A DNA stretch of 12,016 nt from JAIPJA01 sp964390115 (GTDB lineage: Bacteria; Patescibacteriota; Patescibacteriia; Patescibacteriales; UBA12465): assembly GCA_964390115.1 (NCBI GenBank), contig CAYMGT010000025.1, positions 1 through 12,016 on the forward strand, read 5' to 3'. Under the pieces are notes generated by a model that did not search any database, was not told the DNA's origin, and saw only the letters and a list, made by a program, of their open reading frames with translations. This document shows, in pieces, positions 1 through 7,929 of this stretch (the first letter of the stretch is position 1; each line of letters begins with the position of its first letter). The position numbers and the translations under genes were made by a program.

Positions 1-811
1 GATCATCAGTAGTAATAGTAATAATGTGGGTGTTAGAATTAACCATTCTTTGTACTACTACTAGCAGATCTAGTAAAACATTTTCTCCTTCAAGGGAAAT
101 ATTATCTTGGTATCTTAAATTCCAATTTAAGTCCTTGTTTGGCAACCATACATTAACCATGGCTGACGATGACATAGAGGAATTTAAAATCCTAGCTAAT
201 AATAAAGTATCCTTAATTACTGTACCCTGCCTATCTAAAAATTGATTCTGCAGGGGGTTATAAGAAATCCCCAAAGACTCAGAAACAATATAATTCCTGT
301 TTCCTTCGGTTGTATCTGTTAGTCCACCCGGATCTATAATATATCCCCTAATTCCATCTGTCATGCCATAAAGCTTATAAGGTGTTAAATTAAAAACCTT
401 CACAAAATGTCCAGACTCATAAGAATCTTTGACATTTTTATCCTTTTTAATAAAGGTTGTGCCGGTTAAACTACTGGACACAGAATTATTTGTGCCCGAA
501 GTATTACTAACTCCAATATCGCTATCGGAAATAGTAACCCTACCATTATAAATAGGCAAAACAGCTCGCTTAGTCTTACCATCGTAAGACAGTCTTAGCG
601 TAACTTGGCTTATACTTGAAGCAGAGAATATCTGCTTAGAAAAAGACGGAGCAGTTGTGCTACCGATAGATGCCAAATAAACTTGAGAAGATGTTTCCTC
701 TACTATCACAGTAATTCCTCTTGAGCTTAAATTATGTACCTCAAAGAATGTTTGGGCCTGACTCATTGAAAAAAAAGATAGACATAACAATAAAACAAAA
801 TACTTTTTCAT
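1..811 (-). CDS. Partial secreted protein of unknown function (N-terminal 270 residues; runs off left edge)
   Basis: Reading the minus strand from ATG at 809-811 gives 270 codons with no stop up to the window edge, so the C-terminus is missing. The start is supported by AAAGGA about 6 nt upstream, the best ribosome binding site in the window, and by a Sec signal peptide directly after it: MKKYFVLLLCLSFFSMSQAQ, with probable cleavage after SQA. The cysteine at residue 10 lies inside the hydrophobic core and is not a convincing lipobox. The mature part is rich in Ser, Thr, Asn, Val and Ile, alternates short hydrophobic stretches with turns (YDGKTKRAVLPIYNGRVTI, residues about 76-94) and looks beta-stranded, with no transmembrane segment seen. 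I do not recognise the family. The signal peptide ending in AQ resembles those of Bacteroidetes secreted proteins, so horizontal transfer is possible but unproven. It is transcribed from the promoter at 874-902. Confidence 0.8.
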   Translation of the reverse strand, partial: MKKYFVLLLCLSFFSMSQAQTFFEVHNLSSRGITVIVEETSSQVYLASIGSTTAPSFSKQIFSASSISQVTLRLSYDGKTKRAVLPIYNGRVTISDSDIGVSNTSGTNNSVSSSLTGTTFIKKDKNVKDSYESGHFVKVFNLTPYKLYGMTDGIRGYIIDPGGLTDTTEGNRNYIVSESLGISYNPLQNQFLDRQGTVIKDTLLLARILNSSMSSSAMVNVWLPNKDLNWNLRYQDNISLEGENVLLDLLVVVQRMVNSNTHIITITTDD

Positions 812-873
812 GATTTTCCTTTCTTTATGTTATTAATTTATTAATGTTCAAATTCTTTTTATTGTAATATATT

Positions 874-902
874 ATTTTAATAAAAAATTCAGCTTATGTC
901 AA
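874..902 (-). promoter_or_regulatory. Sigma70-type promoter for the secreted protein at 1-811
   Basis: On the minus strand TTGACA (897-902) is followed by a 17-nt spacer and TAAAAT (874-879). This predicts a transcript start near 867 and a leader of about 55 nt ending at the AAAGGA ribosome binding site. The -35 box is a full consensus match. Confidence 0.65.
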
Positions 903-931
903 TAGCAATAACCCATTTTATTAATTCTTTA

Positions 932-1061
932 ATAATGTCATATCTCCTGCTTTCTTTGTTTGTCATAATTATTAGTTCTTTTCTCATAGTATTTAGATTA
1001 GTTAATAATCTTAAATACTAGCAGGTATGACATTTCTGTTGAACATATACTATGACATTAT
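932..1061. repeat. Symmetric inverted array of TGTCATA sites
   Basis: An 11-bp perfect inverted repeat, ATAATGTCATA at 932-942 and TATGACATTAT at 1051-1061, encloses a second inverted pair, TGTCATA at 961-967 and TATGACA at 1026-1032. On each side the two sites are exactly 25 bp apart and all four share one symmetry centre (996.5). The array sits just upstream of the promoter at 874-902. It may be a set of operator sites for a dimeric regulator. The function is inferred. Confidence 0.5.
987..1020. other. Hairpin-forming dyad in the spacer
   Basis: TAGTATTTAGATTA (987-1000), loop GTTAA, then TAATCTTAAATACTA (1006-1020) pairs fully except for a single-base bulge. It lies within the TGTCATA array. 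No T tract follows on either strand, so it is not an intrinsic terminator. Confidence 0.5.
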
Positions 1062-1079
1062 CACTGACAACTAACATAG

Positions 1080-1138
1080 AGGTATTACATAGGTATTACA
1101 TAGGTATTACATATTAATATTACATATTGATATTACAT
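1080..1138. repeat. Five tandem copies of a TATTACAT-containing unit
   Basis: Three exact 11-bp units AGGTATTACAT (1080-1090, 1091-1101, 1102-1112) are followed by two 13-bp units, ATTAATATTACAT (1113-1125) and ATTGATATTACAT (1126-1138). All five end in ATTACAT. They lie between the TGTCATA array and the terminator at 1148-1170. They resemble iterons or a slippage-expanded microrepeat. No adjacent replication gene is visible. Confidence 0.75.
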
Positions 1139-1147
1139 ATTTAAAAT

Positions 1148-1170
1148 AAAAACGTCTTTTGGACGTTTTT
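1148..1170 (-). terminator. Intrinsic terminator of the giant gene
   Basis: AAAAACGTC (1148-1156) and GACGTTTTT (1162-1170) form a 9-bp stem with a 5-nt loop. Read on the minus strand it is followed by a T-rich tail (ATTTTAA), 32 bp after the stop codon of the giant gene. It could weakly act on the plus strand too. Confidence 0.8.
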
Positions 1171-1201
1171 ATAATATCTATCTATCAATAATTTTCTAAA
1201 A

Positions 1202-4200
1202 TTACTCAACTAAGTTTCTAACAAAACTTCTCATAATAAAAGAAGATTTTCGATTACCCATGCTGTTGTCTGGCAATTCTTGAATCTTTTTTATAACCTC
1301 TTCATAGGCACTTTTTTGTTCACTAGATAAACTTTCATAAAAATTATCTTCTCCTACAATTTTATTTAATTCATTAGAGAAAGAAGTATTTTCTCCATAT
1401 AATTTAAAGCTTGTTTCTGGATTAGAAAAATCAAGACTTTTCATACTATAGATTTGTTTACCAAAATTAGTTGCCTTATTTAAAGACTGAGCTACATCAT
1501 ATTCCTTATTAGCTAACTCATCTACTGTTTCACTAAAATCTTGTTCTAACTGCCCTTCCTCTTCTCCGCTTAAATTATTACTATAATCTTCATATAAATC
1601 TTTTAACTGATCTTCACTTAAATTTTTTCTTTGTTCTTCTGAGAGATTGGCTATAAAATCTTTTATAGTGTTCTCCCCCGATGTTTCGTTATGATTTTTT
1701 ATTATGTCTTCTACATAATTAATTAGGCTGCGGCCATGGTTATAGGGATTAAAAGTAGCATCTGTGCCCTTATAAACAAGATTAACTTCGCCATTATTTT
1801 TTAAATTTTTAAATTCATTAAAAATTTGAGCAAGAACTTCTTTCTGTGAATCTGACAGGTTATCAACACCAGTAATTTTACTTATTTCTTGAGCAAAATC
1901 TGTAGAATCAGTAGTAATAAAAAATTGTTGATTCGAATCATTCAATTGATCAGAAAGCTCAAACATATATCTAGCTAATTCAGCACTTTTTTCTCTAATA
2001 GTAATAATTGATTCTACTTCTGGACCTTCAAAAAGATTGGTATTTAATATTTTTTGAAGCTCCTCTGCTTTTTCAATATACTGAAAATATTGCACTATCT
2101 CACTTTTTTTAGGGTCTAAATTATTAAACCTGCCTTGCTTTAAATAATCATCTGCCGTCTTATATATTTTATTATAATCTTCAGAAGAAAGCTCTTGATA
2201 ACTTCTAATAGAGTCTAACTTGTCTTCCTCTAATAATTGCTTATACACCTCTAATTCTTGTGCGTTCTTGTGCATTGTTTCTAAAGAAGCGTCTTGAATT
2301 GTTTCTACAGGGGCACCTTCCTGGCTTACAGGCTCTTGAGAACTTGGAACTTCTTCTTGTGGTCTTACTTCTTCAATGGGAGCAATGGGTTCTTCAACTG
2401 GAGTTACGGGAGCGCCTTCAGCACTATTAGCACTAAAGACTTCAGCACCATCGTCTTCTAAACTTAAATCAGAAGCTCTAAATGAATTAACTGGAGCACC
2501 TTCAAGCTGATTAGGTTCATCTTCAACAGAGGCACCTTCAGAAAAAGATTTTTCAGTTGATATTTCAGTGGTAGGCCGAGAAGGAATTTTTTCTATAGGA
2601 GCTCCATCTCTAGGAGCAAACTCTGCTTCGGGTGCTTTTATATCTTCTGCTTTAGGAGTAAAATCTGACTCTCCTTGACTAATATCCCACTGTCCAGTTT
2701 CAGAGTTTACCTTTAAAATATTACCCTCATATACTAAATTAGCTACTCCTGAATCAGGATTAGCCCCTTCCACTGACAGACGATTAACCGCTTCCACTAA
2801 AAGCTCTTCGCGATTAACTTCGCTTATAATCTCTCCTTGATCTAAAATTCCATAGCCTTCATTTACTCTTTCTATAAAAGCATCTTTAGTGTGTTCAGAA
2901 GCACCATCTAAAANNNNNNNNNNNNNNNNNNNNNNNNNNNNNNNNNNNNNNNNNNNNNNNNNNNNNNNNNNNNNNNNNNNNNNNNNNNNNNNNNNNNNNN
3001 NNNNNNNNNNNNNTCATTTACTCTTTCTATAAAAGCATCTTTAGTGTGTTCAGAAGCACCATCTAAAACCTCTCTTAAACTTTGAGTAAAGTTTTCTCCA
3101 TTTTCAATAGTATGAGAAATGGCTCTGAGATCACCAATTTTTTCCATTAACTCCTCTTTACTTGATTTCAACATCTCTAGAAGACTATTTTGTTCAGCTG
3201 GATTTAAATTATACTCTTCAGTAAGTTTAGAAATATTTAAATGTTCTTGAGTTAATTTTCCTGCCTCAACCACTGAAGCCAAAATTGTATCAGTAAAATC
3301 TTTAATAGTATCATAAGCCTCTAAGAGATTGGGGTTGTTCAAAATTGCTTCTTTAAAGGGAATACTGTCATTACTTATTATTTCCAAAACAGTGCTATTT
3401 ATCTCTAAACTATCTGGTAAATTAAGACTATTTATAGCCTCAATTTCATCTGGCACTAAAGGTCTATCTATATTAATATTTCTACCTAATTCATTTTGTT
3501 GCATTTCCATAAGCTCAGCCATTTTATTGTCAGCTATATCTTCTTGTAAGTTTCTAGCCACATCAGCACTAGCTTCAACTTCTGCGGAGTCAGCTGATAT
3601 ATCGGCATTACCACCAACTGCCTCTGATCCTGCGTCACTAAGACCTGCCTCGGGACCCCCTAAATTACTTACTCCTTCATAAATTGAATGAACGCCTTGT
3701 GTTAAACTAGAACCAACTACAGCAAATAAAGCACCCATTCCCGCTCCCTCTATAGCTTTTTTTATAAAAAATTTCTTTCTCTCTTTAGTTAATTTACTTC
3801 CTTGTTTATCCTCTATATAACTTAAAAATCTTTGCACTTGTTCCTCAGTTTCTTTATAAACATCTACCTCTGTATTATGTTTATTCTCTATTAAAACTAA
3901 ACGCCCTTTAGCGAGAACTTCGTACAAGGTAGCTTGATTATTAGCCCTTTCTTTTATATCACCAAAATTAATTAAATCTCTCTCTGCTTTATCCTGAGAG
4001 AAATTAAGCCTGCGAGAAAGCATATCTAAATGTTTTTCAAGCTCAGTTTGTCCAGTTTCTTCATCTTTTATAACATTGTCCAATTTTCCTGAATTAATTT
4101 TAGAAATAAGTTTATCTAATTTTTCTGATACATCGCTAGCTTTTTCAGTTTTTTTATCTACAGACTTATCTTGTTGTTCATTTATCTGAGAATTAAGTTC

Positions 4201-6480
4201 CTTTAATTTAGATACTTTGCCACTATAATGTAGAAGTAAACTAAATTCTTTTTCACTTAATTTATTTTTAGGATTATCTAAGCTTTGATAAACTTCTTCA
4301 ACGTAATCTGCATCTCTACTAGGAATAAACTTCTCCTTACTATTTTCTGAAATTCCTTCTAGCTCTTTAGCCTTGGCTATAAAAGCGGGATCTTTTACAC
4401 ATTTATCAATGATATTTTCCATATCTGATCTCTCACTGCCAGGTTCTCTATTTTCTTTATTAAATTCAGTAATCTCATTAAAAACTTTCTCTTTTTGAGC
4501 AAATAAACCTGTATCTTTTATATGCATACTTTTTGCTTTCTCCTCATCTTTTTTTCTAACTGCTTTTTCTCCTCTTTTATAGCCTCTAATAGCTCCAAAA
4601 ACAGCAGCTGTGGCTGGAATAGCAGCGTAAGCTATAAAAGATGCGGCTATAGCTCTAGTTGCCATACCAGCGCCCATGTAAGCAGCATTTTCTCTATTGG
4701 TTAAATTGGTAAAAAATTTAACTACACCGTTTTTACCCATGTCCTTCCATTCTTTTTTCAACTCAGGGTCAGCTGTTAAAAATTGTATCATGTTAACCTT
4801 CTTTTCTAGCTCATTTAAAGTTTCTGAAATTCTAGTTATAGAATCTAAGGGAAGAAGTGCGGCTGCTAATTCAGCTTTCTTTTCTTTATAATTATTTAAG
4901 GCTTCTTTATATTGAGCACGGTTTTCCTTAGTGGCATATTCGTCTTGCCAGTGTTTAGGCATTTTACCTAGCTCATTAGCAGCTTTATTAACAGCAGTAA
5001 AAGATTCTTCCGTATTTTTTTTATCTTCAGGACTTAAACTTTCTAAATCATAATCAGCTATATTTACAAAACTTACCTCTACTTGTCCTTCTTTCATTTC
5101 ACCTTCTAAATTAACTTCTTGGTACAAACTAGTTAAATTAGTTAATTCTTCTTTACTACCTTCTATTCCTATCTCCTTTTCTTCTTTAGAGGAAGCTTTA
5201 TCTATAGAGGCGGAATTGAAAATACCAACTTTTATAGACTGGAGTTTATTAATCCATTTATTTTTTGAAGTTGCCCTACTAGATTTTTCTGTAGCAGACC
5301 TGGCTTGAGCTCTTTCTAAAGAGTTACTAGAAAAATTTTGAGCTAAAAGAACTTGAGCTGCTTCGCTTAAATTATTAAAATTTGGAATTTCTTCTAAATC
5401 TTTTTCACTGAGGTTAAATTGAGAAAAAATGTTTAAGGCTTCTTGAGAAATAGAACCCGTCTCAGCCTTATCTTCATTTTCAGCTTGATTAATTTCAACA
5501 TTATCAATTTTTTCACTTATCCCTGCTTCAGACTTAGTCAATTCCTTTTTATCAACATTCTTCAATTTTTCTTCTAAGTCATGAACTTCTTTTTCATGAG
5601 ATAAAACTTTAGATTCATCCTTTCTTGCTTCAGCATCCTTAATCGCTTCCTTGATTTGATTTATTTGAATATTTAAACTATCTCTTAAAGTATTAGAAGC
5701 TAATTGATCATTTAATTTTTTAACACTTTCTTCTGTTTGTCTAATCTCATTTTTAATCTCTAAAACAATCTTTTCGTCCTGTTTTTTTTCAGCTTCTTTT
5801 GCTTTTTCTTTAAGCAGTTCTAAATTATTCTTTAAACTGATTAATTCCCCTTCTACTAATTTATGTGCTTCTTTCTTAGCTTCATCTGTTCTTAACTCTG
5901 ACTTATTAACTTCCAACTCTACCTTTTTAACACTTATCACCTCTTCTTTTTTTAAAATATTATCCAATGGTTTTATCTTCTCATTAGTCTCAGCTAATTC
6001 TATATTTTTTTCTCGTAAACTTGTCTCTGCTTGCCTTAATTTATCTTTAGTTTCTAAAACCTTTTCCTCGTCTTTACTTTTTTCATAAGTTTTTATACCT
6101 TCTCTAAAATTTTTAACACTATCTTCCAAATCAACAATATTCGTTTCAGTAATTTTCTTAGTCTCAACTAAACTTAACAATCCTTCAAGTTTTTTTAATT
6201 CTTGTTCTTTTTGTAAAACAACCTCTTCATCTTGTTTCTTTTCAGCTAAAGATACTTCTTCTCTAAGCTCTTTAAGCTTATTTTCTAAAACCTTCTGATA
6301 AGAATTAGCTAATATTTCTATCCCTTCTTTCTTTGTTTTAGAAATACTATCTTCTAATTTATTCTCCTCGGAATTAATTACATCATTTAATTTTTCCCCA
6401 GTAGCCTCCAGCTTCTCTGTTTTATTTTTATTTTCTAAATCTTCCTCTTTAGGCTTTAAAATTGATTCATTTTTATTCAT
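1202..6480 (-). CDS. Giant helical, probably membrane-anchored protein of unknown function (1707 residues after removing a false gap)
   Basis: ATG at 6478-6480, stop at 1202-1204. A 100-N run interrupts it, but the 55 bases before and after the run are identical. Collapsing them removes 155 bases and leaves 5124 bases, 1708 codons in one open frame. Architecture in reconstructed numbering: K/E-rich coiled coil with four 21-residue repeats (79-303); helical region to about 600; Gly/Ala-rich hydrophobic segment 603-635 with a central proline; charged helical middle 636-905; second hydrophobic segment 906-930 preceded by KERKKFFIKK; acidic Gly/Ala/Ser linker 931-975; helical region; Pro/Glu linker with GAPV repeats (about 1240-1340); helical C-terminus. 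No signal peptide or enzymatic motif is seen. Lysine-rich flanks suggest a cytoplasmic middle and an external C-terminal part; 603-635 may be a hairpin keeping the N-terminus inside. Family not recognised. Terminator at 1148-1170. Confidence 0.85.
2306..2608 (-). repeat. [D/E]GA[P/S][V/I] repeat linker inside the giant protein
   Basis: Within about 100 codons the protein shows DGAPI, EGASV, EGAPV, DGAEV, EGAPV and EGAPV, separated by acidic, Pro/Ser-rich spacers of varying length (motif starts 11 to 33 residues apart). Codons differ between copies, so this is conserved at the protein level and not a recent DNA duplication. It is likely an extended linker. Confidence 0.7.
2859..3068. other. 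Assembly gap with identical 55-bp flanks (false gap)
   Basis: Bases 2859-2913 and 3014-3068 are identical, beginning TCATTTACTC and ending CCATCTAAAA, and the 100 Ns at 2914-3013 lie between them. This is the signature of two contigs that overlap by 55 bases but were scaffolded with a placeholder. Both copies encode DGASEHTKDAFIERVN in the same frame of the giant gene. Confidence 0.93.
3691..3771 (-). other. Second hydrophobic segment of the giant protein
   Basis: Encodes residues 904-930, containing AIEGAGMGALFAVVGSSL after a strongly basic KERKKFFIKK stretch. The composition fits a single membrane-spanning helix with a glycine-rich face, basic side inside. Confidence 0.55.
4576..4674 (-). 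other. First hydrophobic segment of the giant protein
   Basis: Encodes residues 603-635, an Ala/Gly-rich hydrophobic stretch containing ASFIAYAAIPATAAVFGAI, followed by RGYKRGEKAVRKKD. Length and the central proline allow either one long helix or a re-entrant hairpin. The basic residues after it suggest a cytoplasmic following domain. Confidence 0.5.
5572..6246 (-). repeat. Four coiled-coil repeats in the N-terminal region of the giant protein
   Basis: A 21-residue unit with consensus AEKKxDExxVLxxKxExRxxE occurs at residues 79-99, 132-152, 230-250 and 283-303. Starts are 53, 98 and 53 residues apart, so the four look like two pairs, perhaps from duplication of a two-unit block. Heptad-like leucines continue between the units. 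Confidence 0.7.
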
Positions 6481-6521
6481 ATTTTTAATTTAATTTTAAT
6501 ATATAAAAAAATTAATCCTTT

Positions 6522-6707
6522 TTAGTCCATGCTTTTAATTTCATTTAAAACTTTCATTATGCTGTAACTGTCCAAACTGGTAATAATTTTACTTACCTCC
6601 TCATCTCTTTCAATTCTTATTTTATCAATATTAAACAAAGATTTTTTATAGATCTTTTTAATAGCAATTATTCTATTATTTTTTTCAATATGAAAATCTT
6701 TGTTCAT
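6522..6707 (-). CDS. Small basic protein, 61 residues, unknown function
   Basis: ATG at 6705-6707, stop at 6522-6524. The protein starts MNKDFHIEKNNRIIAIKKIY, is mixed Lys/Ile/Glu-rich, has no signal peptide or membrane helix, and ends in a probable helix (YSIMKVLNEIKSMD). I do not recognise it. It has no clear Shine-Dalgarno sequence, but a good promoter (6725-6753) predicts a transcript starting only about 10 nt before the ATG, which supports a real gene with a very short leader. It lies 46 bp after the transporter gene and 41 bp before the giant gene, same strand, so it is probably cotranscribed with the giant gene. The short length leaves some chance that it is not translated. Confidence 0.55.
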   Translation of the reverse strand: MNKDFHIEKNNRIIAIKKIYKKSLFNIDKIRIERDEEVSKIITSLDSYSIMKVLNEIKSMD

Positions 6708-6724
6708 AAATTTAATCTATTAAA

Positions 6725-6753
6725 ATAATATCACATATTATATAAAAAGTCAA
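6725..6753 (-). promoter_or_regulatory. Extended -10 promoter for the small gene and giant gene
   Basis: On the minus strand TTGACT (6748-6753), a 17-nt spacer ending TGTGA, and TATTAT (6725-6730) give a near-consensus promoter with an extended -10 TG. The -35 box begins immediately after the transporter stop codon. Predicted start near 6718. The 11 bases ATATGTGATAT around the -10 recur at the same place in the right-edge promoter (11942-11970). Confidence 0.6.
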
Positions 6754-7929
6754 TTATCTGGTATCTTTAATACTATATATATAATAGAAACCAATAAGCA
6801 TTATTACGGCTACAAAAATAAAGACAAATTTAAGAGGTAAAAACCAAGTTATAATAGCGCCAATGGCTGAACCTATTAGATAACCTAATGGTCTAGTGGT
6901 TCTAAATAAGTTTATAATCTGTAAATTCTCAATATCTACAATTTTAAAAAAATAACTCTCTCGCATAGACTCAACTAGAGCTGCTCCTACTCTACTTAAA
7001 AATAAAAGTCCAGTCCAAATAAATATACTAGTAGAGGAAGTTATATAAAATAAAGCCAAGCTAAGAATAAGAATAAAAAGTCCAAAAGATAAAATCTCTT
7101 TTTCTCCCCAGTACTTATCAGCTAAAATACCAGCTGGCACCTCTAAAAGCACAAAGGGTATAAGCATAACGGAGAACATTAAACCTAAAGAATCCCAACC
7201 AAAACCCAGATATTGGTGAAGATAAAGAGGGACAAAAACTACAGCGGCGCTATAGAAAATTTGTAAAAGCAAAGCTATTACAAAGATGCCTCGAAGATTA
7301 AAGTTATGTCGCAAAAAACTAAACGCCTTAACTAAGTTAACTCTATCATAAACAGCTTTAATTTTAAGTTTCTTTCTATTGCCAAACAGTAAAGCAAGAA
7401 AAGGTAAAACCGCTAAAGCTGCTACTAAATAAACCTTGCTATAGCTACCATCCTGGCTCAAATAACCTGCCAAGACTGGAGCTATTATCCAACCAGCATT
7501 CATGAAAGTAAAAAACAAAGTACGTATTTTGCCTGTCTCCTCATTATTAGAGAAAGATTCAACAAATAAATCCATATTTATCCAAATTAAAGAAGAAGCA
7601 ACCGTCACTGAAGTAAAGAATATTAAAATAAGATAAACGTTATTAGAAATACTAAGACCTAATAAAGAAATAAGACTAATAAACCCTACTGTCATAGCTA
7701 GCCTAATATTACTAACCTTTCTTATGTAATTGGGAAAAATTAGAATACAAAAAAAAGTAATAATATTAGCTACAACAAAAAAAAGCCCAACCGAAGAAAC
7801 GCCGAAAAGACTTTCTAAAAAATTAGATTGAATATAAATAGGAAGGGCAGTGGAAATAGCTAAAACTAAAGCTAAAAAATACATAAGTTTTAAATTTTTT
7901 TTAGCTAAAGTTTTTTTTACTACTGACAT
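6754..7929 (-). CDS. Major facilitator superfamily transporter
   Basis: A 391-residue, very hydrophobic protein with about 12 predicted membrane helices in two halves, separated by a basic cytoplasmic loop near residues 184-212 (GNRKKLKIKAVYDR and following). This is the usual size and layout of an MFS permease in the inner membrane. A motif-A-like loop, GILADKYWGEK (267-277), lies in the second half; the equivalent loop in the first half (PNYIRKVSNIR, 66-76) is degenerate. The substrate cannot be told from sequence; secondary transport, for example efflux, is inferred from the family only. The ATG at 7927-7929 lies inside the end of lgt (29-nt overlap), implying translational coupling. No Shine-Dalgarno sequence is seen. 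The protein ends SIKDTR. Confidence 0.85.
   Translation of the reverse strand: MSVVKKTLAKKNLKLMYFLALVLAISTALPIYIQSNFLESLFGVSSVGLFFVVANIITFFCILIFPNYIRKVSNIRLAMTVGFISLISLLGLSISNNVYLILIFFTSVTVASSLIWINMDLFVESFSNNEETGKIRTLFFTFMNAGWIIAPVLAGYLSQDGSYSKVYLVAALAVLPFLALLFGNRKKLKIKAVYDRVNLVKAFSFLRHNFNLRGIFVIALLLQIFYSAAVVFVPLYLHQYLGFGWDSLGLMFSVMLIPFVLLEVPAGILADKYWGEKEILSFGLFILILSLALFYITSSTSIFIWTGLLFLSRVGAALVESMRESYFFKIVDIENLQIINLFRTTRPLGYLIGSAIGAIITWFLPLKFVFIFVAVIMLIGFYYIYSIKDTR

Noticed and set aside
24..245. Plus-strand open frame of 73 codons
   Set aside because: Shadow of the minus-strand secreted protein, which has a signal peptide, ribosome site and promoter.
987..1020. An intrinsic terminator
   Set aside because: Neither strand has a T tract after the stem; the following bases are GCAGG on one side and TGAGAAAAG on the other.
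932..1061. A MITE or insertion sequence with 11-bp terminal repeats
   Set aside because: No target-site duplication flanks it and a second, inner symmetric pair at matching spacing fits binding sites better.
1080..1138. A CRISPR array
   Set aside because: Units are 11-13 bp with no unique spacers between them; no cas gene is visible.
1202..2797. A separate 531-residue gene starting at GTG 2797
   Set aside because: The frame is open upstream through 2913 and encodes the same residues as the end of the larger part; it is the C-terminal portion of one gene.
2859..3068. A biological 55-bp direct repeat
   Set aside because: Both copies abut the N run exactly, which marks contig-end overlap and not a genomic repeat.
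3329..4891. Plus-strand open frames at 3329-3682, 4522-4704 and 4697-4891
   Set aside because: All are antisense to the continuous giant gene and have Ser/Leu-rich shadow composition.
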